From CAYSPU01 sp964432995 (lineage in GTDB: Bacteria; Verrucomicrobiota; Verrucomicrobiia; Limisphaerales; JAHDYP01): a DNA stretch of 6,320 bases. The stretch is from the NCBI GenBank assembly GCA_964432995.1, contig CAYSPU010000306.1:1-6320 (forward strand), in the 5' to 3' direction. The translations under genes were made by a program, and so were the position numbers. Positions 1-6,100 of this stretch are shown one piece after another. The notes below the pieces were generated by a model, which saw nothing but the letters and a program-made list of their open reading frames with translations, was not told the DNA's origin and did no database searches. Position 1 is the first letter of the stretch. Each line of letters begins with the position of its first letter.

Positions 1-249
1 CTCCTGTCGGAGTTCCTTGGTCACCTCGAGCCGGCCCGGCCGCGTCCGTTCCCGGTAGCTCGAGATTCCCAGACAGTCCACACGCAGCGGCAGATCCAGG
101 TGGCGCATCAGATCCGCCACAAAGGGCAGCGTCCCTGTCAGCAACGGCACGAGCACCAAGTCGCCGCCGGCGTAGTCGCGTTCCAGGCGCGCGGCCAGCT
201 CTCGCACCCGCCGCTCCAGCCGCCGCCGCGATATCAGCACGCGGCCCAC
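1..249 (-). CDS. hpt: Hypoxanthine phosphoribosyltransferase, N-terminal part (runs off left edge)
   Basis: This is probably the purine-salvage enzyme that joins hypoxanthine (and often guanine) to PRPP to make IMP or GMP in the cytoplasm. Reading leftward, the frame is open to the edge and gives about 83 residues. It starts MGRVLISRRRLERRV and continues with a DYAGGDLVLVPLLTGTLPF segment, ADLMRHLDLPLRVD and ISSYRERTRPGR. These match in order the family's VLIS start, the beta strand leading to the pyrophosphate-binding loop, and the SSY flexible loop. The usual Leu-Lys-Gly of the pyrophosphate loop reads Leu-Thr-Gly here. The PRPP-binding Asp-Asp motif lies beyond the window, so catalytic competence cannot be judged. 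I chose GTG at 249 because homologues have only a few residues before VLIS. An in-frame ATG at 325-327 would add 26 low-complexity residues translated from a hairpin repeat. No clear Shine-Dalgarno precedes either start. The family call is fairly firm; the start is uncertain. Confidence 0.8.
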   Translation of the reverse strand, partial: MGRVLISRRRLERRVRELAARLERDYAGGDLVLVPLLTGTLPFVADLMRHLDLPLRVDCLGISSYRERTRPGRLEVTKELRQE

Positions 250-295
250 GTCGGCGCGCCACCCGCACCGCAGACTGCTGGCAGCCGTTGCTCGC

Positions 296-316
296 GGCGC
301 CCTCGGAGAGGGCGCC
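296..316. repeat. Perfect 9-bp-arm hairpin (GGCGCCCTC / GAGGGCGCC)
   Basis: Arms GGCGCCCTC (296-304) and GAGGGCGCC (308-316) are perfect reverse complements around the 3-base loop GGA. The hairpin lies just upstream of the preferred hpt start, on the 5' side of that gene. It resembles short GC-rich palindromes scattered between genes in Verrucomicrobiota (recollection, not searched). It could be a REP-like element or an mRNA 5' structure of hpt. There is no T-tract in either direction, so an intrinsic terminator is unlikely. Confidence 0.6.
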
Positions 317-598
317 CTACCTTTCATGCGAAGTGGCATCCCCGAATGGAGAGGGGAGTTCACGGGTTGGTTCATGGAGAGGCTGCACGCCGGCCGAATT
401 GCCGCGTGCTGGGACCGCGAACCTGGCCGAATCCCCTCACCCGGCTACGCCACCCTCTCCCCCTCCGAGGGGGAGAGGGATGGGGTGAGGGGGCGAGATC
501 CCTGCGGAGGTTCATGGAAAGAGCGGAGCAATTCCCTTGGTTCGGGCAAACCTCGAAGGCACGGGTCGAAACCCGAGCTCCGAGCAGCGGCCCGCGGG
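317..598. other. Intergenic region between dut and hpt, repeat-filled, no gene
   Basis: These roughly 280 bp separate the end of the dUTPase gene from the hpt start. Frames open here in several directions are GC-rich shadows with low-complexity Arg/Pro/Ser/Gly products and no recognisable domain. The stretch contains the long REP-like hairpin at 433-492. It also contains a 10-bp direct repeat, GGTTCATGGA, at 369-378 and 509-518, that brackets the hairpin. I see no convincing promoter for hpt. Confidence 0.6.
433..492. repeat. REP-like compound hairpin with two nested stems
   Basis: The inner stem is a perfect 13-bp inverted repeat, CCCTCTCCCCCTC (453-465) with GAGGGGGAGAGGG (467-479), separated by a single C. 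The outer stem pairs CCCCTCACCC (433-442) with GGGTGAGGGG (483-492). Between outer and inner stems the left side carries a 10-base segment, GGCTACGCCA (443-452), while the right side has only 3 bases, so the folded form has an asymmetric bulge. CCCTCACCC...CTCTCCC hairpins are a widespread type of bacterial intergenic repeat. It sits about 107 bp downstream of the dUTPase stop and could act as an mRNA-stabilising or terminating structure, but there is no U-tract. Confidence 0.75.
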
Positions 599-979
599 TC
601 AGATGTGCTTGGAATCGTTTTCGTCCTTCCGGGCGTATCCCGTTTCCTGGCGCTGGAAGTTCACCTCGTTCTTCTTCACGTACGCCTGGAAGACGTCGTC
701 GGCACCCATCCCCAGCACCTGCGCCAGGCTGATCAGGAAGTGAAACAGATCGACCACCTCGACCCGGGCGTTCTGGGCGTCGAACTTCTGATACTTGGCC
801 CACCATTTCCAGGGCACGCTGTCGGTCAGCTCGGCAATCTCCTGGCTCATGGCGCGACAGTAATTCAACACCCACCGTGTCTGATCGGCTTCGCTCATCC
901 CGTCCGTTTGCACCCCGATGCGGGCATTGAGCGCTTTCTGCATGCGGAACAACTCGCGGAATTGATCGGGCGTATCCAT
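599..979 (-). CDS. Dimeric all-alpha dUTP diphosphatase (dUTPase_2 / MazG-like fold)
   Basis: This 126-residue cytoplasmic enzyme is predicted to hydrolyse dUTP to dUMP and pyrophosphate, keeping uracil out of DNA and supplying the dTMP pathway. It has the all-alpha NTP-pyrophosphatase metal motif: E47-x-x-E50 in SQEIAELTDSVPWKWW, then E74-x-x-D77 in VEVVDLFHFL, which would bind Mg2+. The PWKWW segment (56-60) and the C-terminal KKNEVNFQRQETGY (102-115) are typical of the dimeric dUTPase family. They are absent from the trimeric Dut family, so the symbol dut is left off. The ATG at 979 is chosen because the conserved body begins at once (MDTPDQFRELFRMQKALN) and the length fits compact members of the family. 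The open frame continues upstream to 1429, but that extension is only translated intergenic repeat. No Shine-Dalgarno is evident. The gene points the same way as hpt, 349 bp upstream of it. Confidence 0.88.
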   Translation of the reverse strand: MDTPDQFRELFRMQKALNARIGVQTDGMSEADQTRWVLNYCRAMSQEIAELTDSVPWKWWAKYQKFDAQNARVEVVDLFHFLISLAQVLGMGADDVFQAYVKKNEVNFQRQETGYARKDENDSKHI

Positions 980-1030
980 GGCGGACAGTCTTGGCGCCGG
1001 ACACGGGGACGCAAGCAGAAACCGGAGCAC

Positions 1031-1079
1031 CACGGATGAGGGACGGGGGAGAACCGCGGATGGCGGAGGAACGCGGATG
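1031..1079. repeat. Degenerate CGGATG-type short repeat
   Basis: CACGGATG (1031-1038), CGCGGATG (1055-1062) and CGCGGATG (1072-1079) occur with purine-rich GGGA/GGAGGA spacers. The last two copies are 17 bp apart. The pattern resembles degenerate 'cacggatgaacacggatg' intergenic repeats I recall from Verrucomicrobiota and Planctomycetota genomes. No function is known to me. Confidence 0.4.
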
Positions 1080-1237
1080 GAGGGAATTCGCGGAGAGGGC
1101 GTCCGGATGCAAGGCTCTCGCGTTGGTGGTGTGGTTCGCGGTTTGCCCGGCCCCGGATCCTCGCGCCAGTGGCCCTGTGGGGCCGGTCGTCCCCGGTCAA
1201 CGCGCGGATTGGGGCTTTGCATTGGCCATTTGCTGCG

Positions 1238-1300
1238 AAATCCCAAATCGGAAATCCTCAATCCCAAATCTCCGAGGATTGGGGTTTTGGTATTGAGGAT
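1238..1300. repeat. Heptanucleotide repeat, AAATCCC family, with orientation switch
   Basis: Five 7-bp units of form AAATCNN run on the plus strand from 1238 to 1272. The next 28 bp (1273-1300) read as four 7-bp units related to ATCCTCA on the minus strand. The block therefore switches orientation near 1272/1273. A direct result is the 11-bp direct repeat AATCCCAAATC at 1239-1249 and 1260-1270, spaced exactly 21 bp. Another is the 9-bp inverted repeat ATCCTCAAT (1254-1262) / ATTGAGGAT (1292-1300), which could form a long imperfect hairpin. The 7-bp period rotates the reading frame, so this is non-coding repeat DNA. Confidence 0.65.
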
Positions 1301-1302
1301 GT

Positions 1303-1385
1303 GACTCCCGACTCCCGACTCCCGACTCCTGACTTCTGACTTCCGACTTCTGACTTCCGATTCCGACCTCCGCCCTCTGACATCT
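1303..1385. repeat. Heptanucleotide tandem array, GACTYCY family
   Basis: Eight uninterrupted 7-bp units run from 1303 to 1358: three GACTCCC, one GACTCCT, then alternating GACTTCT and GACTTCC. A 6-base unit GATTCC (1359-1364) and three degenerate units (GACCTCC, GCCCTCT, GACATCT) follow to 1385. The right-hand units are more diverged than the left, as expected if the array expands at one end and decays at the other. The nearest published analogy I know is the heptameric short tandem repeats (STRR) of cyanobacteria. The array ends 53 bp before the POT transporter start. Confidence 0.8.
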
Positions 1386-1438
1386 CTGCGCTCGACCGGC
1401 GCACGAGCCGACGGCACAGTGGCGCCCAATTACGCCGT

Positions 1439-3013
1439 ATGACGAGCGCTCCTGCCGAATCCGCACCGCCTGTTCCGCGCCGCCGTTTCTCGCGGACGTT
1501 CTGGATTCTGAACACGATCGAGATGTGGGAGCGGCTCGCCTTCTACAATCTCCGGGTGATGGCGCCCATCTACATCATGCAGGCCGACGACCCGGGCGGC
1601 CTGCACCTGACCGCGGCGGACAAGGGGACGATTTACGCCTGGTGGGCGGCCGTGCAGTCGTTGCTGCCCATGGTGACCGGCGGATTTGCGGATCGCTACG
1701 GCTACAAACGCACCTTGGTCTTCGCCATCTCGACGATGATGCTCGGCTACCTGATGGTGGCGTTGCTTCGGGACGTCTCTTTCATCGGCAACTACTGGGG
1801 TTTCTTCCTGGGAATCCTCGTCCTGGCCACCGGCACGGCCTTCTTCAAGCCGAGCATTCAGGGGTCGCTGGCCCACAACCTCTCCAAGGACAACTCGTCG
1901 GTGGGGTGGGGCGTGTTTTACTGGGTGGTGAATGTGGGCGCGTTCGTGGGCCACTACGTTCCCAGCCTGCTGCCGTTGCTGATGGTCGTGCTGCCGGACG
2001 CCTGGCAGGGTGCCGCCCATTCGAAGGAGGCCTGGCGCAATCTGTTCCTCGCCTCCGCGGGATTCACTTCGTTCAACCTGGTGTTGCTGCTCACCTTCCG
2101 CGACGTCCCCAGCGGCGCCTCGAAGACGGAATCGCCGCTTGAAGTCCTGGTGCGCACGATCCGCAACGTCTTCGAGCCCCGTCTCCTCGCCTGGCTCGCC
2201 ATCATGTCGGGCTTCTGGCTCATGATGTACCAGCTCTGGGATCTTCAGCCAAACTTCATCGCCGACTGGGTCTCGAGCGGTCCGCTGGTCGAATGGCTGC
2301 GCCATTTGCCGGACGGCGTCTCCCGCGCGCTCGTCCAGGATACCCCGCGTGGACCGATGATCCCGCAGCAGGTGATCCTAAGCTGCAATTCGCTGTTCAT
2401 CATTCTGGGTGTCATCCCCATGGCCTGGCTGACCCGCCGGATGCGGACCCTCTCGGCCATGCTGATCGGCATGTTCATGGCCACCATCGGCATTCTCGTC
2501 GCGGGTTGGACCACCGCCGGCGTCGTCCTCATTCTCGGGATCTTCTTCTTCTCCCTCGGCGAGATGTGCACCGGCCCGAAAAAGAGCGAGTACCTCGCCC
2601 TCATCGCGCCGCCGGGCAAGAAGGGGCTCTACCTGGGCTACGTCAATATCCCGGTCGGCGTCGGCGTCTACGTGGGCTCCCTGCTGGCCGGTTACGTCTA
2701 CGGGCACTTCGGCGAAAAGGCGGTCCTCGCCCAGCGCTATCTCCTCGAACACACCCCGCTGGGTGAGGGGAAGGTCTGGGACGGAAACGCGGCCTCACTC
2801 GAGCAGGCCCTGGGCGTGATGCGCACCGAAGCGATGACCACCCTGCAGGTGTTCACCGGCCTCGACGCCACCGGCGCGACACAGCTCCTCTGGGACACCT
2901 ACTCGCCCCATCTCTGGGTCTGGATCCCGTTTGCCGCCATCGGCATCGTCTCCGCCATCGGCCTCTGGATCTTCGGCCGCCTCGCCCGCCGCTGGAGCGA
3001 CATGAACGCTTAG
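1439..3013 (+). CDS. Proton-dependent oligopeptide transporter (POT/PTR2 family, MFS)
   Basis: This 524-residue inner-membrane protein is predicted to import di- or tripeptides by proton symport. POT hallmarks appear in order. An ExxERFxYY-type proton motif lies in TM1 as E28-M-W-E31-R32-L-A-F-Y36, with Phe changed to Leu and the first Tyr to Phe, but both Glu and the Arg kept. The MFS loop GGFADRYGYKR is at 81-91. A Lys-Pro at 137-138 follows TM4. The PTR2 signature FYWVVNVGAF is at 160-169. TM7 has FWLMMYQ (259-265). TM8 has N317 in a NSLFIILGVIP segment. TM10 carries the conserved Glu (E375 in GEMCTGPKKSEY). Hydrophobic segments fit 12-14 TM helices. Loops around 281-310 and 402-470 are longer than in minimal MFS proteins. 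ATG at 1439 is chosen because a short polar tail leads directly into TM1; no Shine-Dalgarno is visible. It is followed 111 bp later, in the same direction, by a secreted metallopeptidase gene. Actual substrates cannot be read from sequence. Confidence 0.9.
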   Translation: MTSAPAESAPPVPRRRFSRTFWILNTIEMWERLAFYNLRVMAPIYIMQADDPGGLHLTAADKGTIYAWWAAVQSLLPMVTGGFADRYGYKRTLVFAISTMMLGYLMVALLRDVSFIGNYWGFFLGILVLATGTAFFKPSIQGSLAHNLSKDNSSVGWGVFYWVVNVGAFVGHYVPSLLPLLMVVLPDAWQGAAHSKEAWRNLFLASAGFTSFNLVLLLTFRDVPSGASKTESPLEVLVRTIRNVFEPRLLAWLAIMSGFWLMMYQLWDLQPNFIADWVSSGPLVEWLRHLPDGVSRALVQDTPRGPMIPQQVILSCNSLFIILGVIPMAWLTRRMRTLSAMLIGMFMATIGILVAGWTTAGVVLILGIFFFSLGEMCTGPKKSEYLALIAPPGKKGLYLGYVNIPVGVGVYVGSLLAGYVYGHFGEKAVLAQRYLLEHTPLGEGKVWDGNAASLEQALGVMRTEAMTTLQVFTGLDATGATQLLWDTYSPHLWVWIPFAAIGIVSAIGLWIFGRLARRWSDMNA

Positions 3014-3124
3014 CGCAGCCCCGCGGACGTGCCCCGCGGCGCAGTCGCACCAGATGGCCTCGAGGGATTCTAATTCTTGCCCCAGACCGTGGCGTCTGTA
3101 CTCTGCAACCAGTTGAAACGACAT
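3014..3124. other. Intergenic gap between transporter and peptidase, with small hairpin
   Basis: These 111 bp contain CCGCGG (3021-3026) and CCGCGG (3034-3039), which can pair across a 7-base loop. The hairpin lies 8 bp after the transporter stop but has no T-tract, so it is at best a weak terminator or processing site. An AT-richer patch near 3067-3080 and a poor TTGCCC...TACTCT pair (3078-3083, 3099-3104; 15-bp spacing) could be a promoter for the peptidase. An in-frame TAA at 3071-3073 limits any upstream extension of the peptidase frame. No Shine-Dalgarno precedes its ATG. Whether the two genes share a transcript is undecided. Confidence 0.4.
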
Positions 3125-6100
3125 ATGCGGACTCTGCTCGCCCTCGCCTCGCTCTTCTTCACGCTCGCGGCCCAGGCTCAGACATCGTGCTCCTCGGCCT
3201 TTGTATCGCCCGGATTTCACCATGTCAGCTACGCCTGGACCTCCAAGCGTCCGGGACTGACTTCACTGGCATTGCGCGTGTCCGGGCCCGGAGTCGCCGC
3301 CACCGTCGCCCAAGGAACCTCCAGCATCCAAGGGTGGTATCGACTCGACACTTCCGCGGGCGGTAGTTTCGTCTTCACCATCGTGGAAACCTTCAGCTCG
3401 GACCAGGGGGTTCAGACGGCGGAGACGCATGCGTACACTGCGGTCGCCGCGGCGGAGGTCCACGGCACCTGCTTCCAGAGCGAGAAGATCGGCGCGGCCA
3501 CGGGTGTCCTCGGCGACCTCACTGTCCCCAATGGAGTCCAGCTCGAGATCTCGGGGTGGAAGGACACGGGCTCCAATGGTGTGGTGTTCACGGCCGAGGG
3601 TTATCTCCGCGTCAACGGGTTGGAGCGCGGCGGCGGAGCCATCACGGTCCGCGGGAGCGGCGACGCCATGTTGCGCCGGGTGCGAACGAAAGGGGAGTTG
3701 CTGAGCGAAACGGAGGGCACGCTCGAAGTGATCGAGAGCCGCGTGGACGGCCTGGTCAATCTGAGCGCCCGCGGCCTGTTCATCAACGACTCGCTCTTCA
3801 CCTACGGTCCACCCAGCTCCGATCTCGGCGTCCTTTTGCGGAGCGCGTCGCGGACGGAGGTGACTTGGAGCGAGTTTCTGGGCGGGGACGTGGCGCTGGA
3901 GGGAGCACCGGCACTGCTGCAGTGGAATGTGTTCCGCAGCCACCTGATACTCGGTTCGTCGCTGGCGACGATACCGGAGATTCGGGACAACAGCTTCTTC
4001 GGGGTGGGATCGGTCCAGGGAGGACAACCGGGGTGGCGATTGACCTTGCCCAACTATTTCGGCAGCCGAGGGGGCACGGCGAACACCGGTTGGCTCGGCT
4101 TCCAGGGGGCCCAGAGCGATCTGCCCAGTGTAGGCGTGTTCAGTGATTTCGGTTTCGACCGATCCTGCTCGTTGCCGGACGATCGACCGGTCCCATGGAT
4201 CCGCGTCGAGGCGCGGTACGGGCAGAACGTCCTCGGCGGCACCGGAAGCCCCAGCTTCAGCCTCGTCCGCCCTCGGGCTGGCCGCCAGACACTGTTCTGC
4301 TTCAACCTCATGCCGCTGGCGGAGCAGGTGGCCGGTGCCAAGTACAAGCTCCAGCTCGGAGGGCTCGACTACTCCCCCGTGAATCCCAACCACATGGCCC
4401 GACGCGATCACGGGAATCCCGGTTACCCCACTGTGCCCGATCGCACCTTGAACTTCGTGATCCCGGAAGCCGTGGCGGCGGGGACCTACACGGCCCGGCT
4501 GACAGCGGACCTGTCGTCGTGCAGCGGCTTCGAGCCCGGCCCCACCGACCAGCGACTCTGGGAGGAGCAAGTCGTGTTCGATCCCCCCTTCGGCCGGCCG
4601 CTGCGCATCGGGGTTACGGCCATTCAGCTCAACGTGCCCGGCTACGTGACCAGCACGGACAAGGGCAATCCGACCAACAACCAGCCATCATCTCTCAGCA
4701 AAGTGATGACCCGGCTGAAAGAGGACCTCCTGACCCACTGGCCGCTCACGGCCAGCGAAGTGGCGCTGTCGGACATGGGAACGTATGTCTCTGAGGGATC
4801 GTGGCTGGCACAGAAATCAAGGGTGGCCCTCGCCTACGCGCTGGCGGCCGAGTTGGAGGAATACCGCCAAACCTACAACGCCACGCATGCGCCCCCTTTG
4901 GACTTCGTGGTCGCCGTCGTTCCTGTCACCACCCTGGGACTGGTCGAGGAGGGCGCAAGTCTCCGCGGTTACCGCAAGATTGCCATCGTGGACGAAGGTT
5001 CCCCGGGCGCGGCCCTGCACGAGCTGGGGCATGCCTTGGGGCTGTATCAGGGCGTGACCGAGTCCGAACAGTACGACCTGGCCACGGGGGAAGACGGGGC
5101 TGGCAACCTGATCCTGGACGGGAGCGGGGCGTATGTTCAGGGGGTCACGGCCTTCAACGGTAGCAAGCACGCCACGAAGGCGTTCACCGGGGACATCGCC
5201 CACTTCCCCGCCATGCTGAACGCCAACGTCTACGATTTCATGGGCGCCAAGGAACCGCATTGGATCGTCCCCAGCAGCCTCAACGTGGTGTATCCCGCAC
5301 TGCGGGAGTTGCTTGGCACCAAGACCAGTCCGGCCGCGCCGCTCGCCACACCCGCTCGACCTCGCCGCCCCGTCGCCCTCATGGGCGGTGACGGCCCGCG
5401 CCTCGTCCGAGTCCAGGGGCTCTTCCTTGATGGCCAGGATCCGGCGGACGACTCCTCGTTCCGCAAGCTGATTCAGGAGAGCGTGCAGGTCACCTCCTGG
5501 GCGCTCACTGCAGAACCGACGCCCGCTGACAACAGCGACCTGTATCTGGACGCGCGCCTCGAGGCCTTGGACGACTCGGGAAACCGGTTGTCGCTGCAGA
5601 GCTTGAGGAGTCCCTGGTCGGCCGTCGATTTGCATGCCGGCGACGTGTTCCCGGTCGCCCAGGTCTTCGAAGTGCCGGCCAACACCGCCCTGCTCCAGGT
5701 GTGGAACACCAACCCCTTCGGACAGTTGACCGAGCTGCTCTGCATTCACAACATCACCAAACAACCCGGCCTCGCCGGCAACCTCTCCGCCATCATGAGC
5801 GCCAACGGCATCGATGTTCGTTGGCTGTCGACCGCCGACTCGCTCAGCCGTCCGGTCGAGGCCCAATTGCTCTTCGATGCCGGAGAAGGATGGACCCCGG
5901 TCGGAACTCCCACCTCCACCAACCGCCTCTTCCTGCCCACCAACGACCTGAGCGGCAACATCCGGCTCGCCATGCACGTGGCCAATGCCTTCGACTCGAT
6001 CGCCCTTGACGGCCCCACCTTCACCCTGCCGCCCAGGGCGCCCACTGTCGCCATCCTCTCCCCGAGAAACGGCGATGCCCGCGAGGCCGGCCGAGCCTGG

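Larger units (their letters stand above)
980..1438. other. Divergent intergenic region, repeat-rich, no supported gene
   Basis: About 460 bp separate the minus-strand dUTPase from the plus-strand transporter, so promoters for both should lie here. Open frames on both strands give repetitive peptides (for example strings of Ser-Arg-Lys-Glu-Val) that come from the 7-bp repeats at 1238-1385, with no recognisable domain. Parts not explained by repeats are roughly 1101-1237 and 1386-1438. I could not place a convincing -35/-10 pair in either. The transporter promoter must lie inside the heptad block or in the 53 bp after it. Confidence 0.6.

Noticed and set aside
100..1039. Plus-strand open frames over the hpt/dUTPase region, and the minus-strand frame 372-1112
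   Set aside because: They overlap the recognised minus-strand genes or the hairpin repeats in other frames, have Pro/Arg/Gly/Ser-rich products, and no domain.
1238..1385. CRISPR array
   Set aside because: The repeat unit is only 7 bp with no spacers of unique sequence, so it does not have the repeat-spacer layout of a CRISPR.
980..1429. N-terminal extension of the dUTPase open frame
   Set aside because: The extension translates the heptad repeats and other low-complexity intergenic DNA. The conserved dUTPase begins exactly at the ATG at 979.
1430..2305. Minus-strand open frame of 291 codons
   Set aside because: It is antisense to the POT transporter, which has every expected family motif in the plus frame.
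3021..3039. Intrinsic terminator after the transporter
   Set aside because: The stem is only 6 bp with a 7-base loop and no following T-tract, so it is not supported as a terminator.
3125..3190. Lipoprotein signal (Cys22)
   Set aside because: The residues before Cys22 are Gln-Thr-Ser, which do not form a lipobox. An Ala-Gln-Ala type I signal peptidase site fits better.
3263..4570. Minus-strand open frame of 435 codons
   Set aside because: It is a shadow of the peptidase gene: Arg/Ala/Glu/His-rich, with no family signature, while the plus frame is continuous through the same region.
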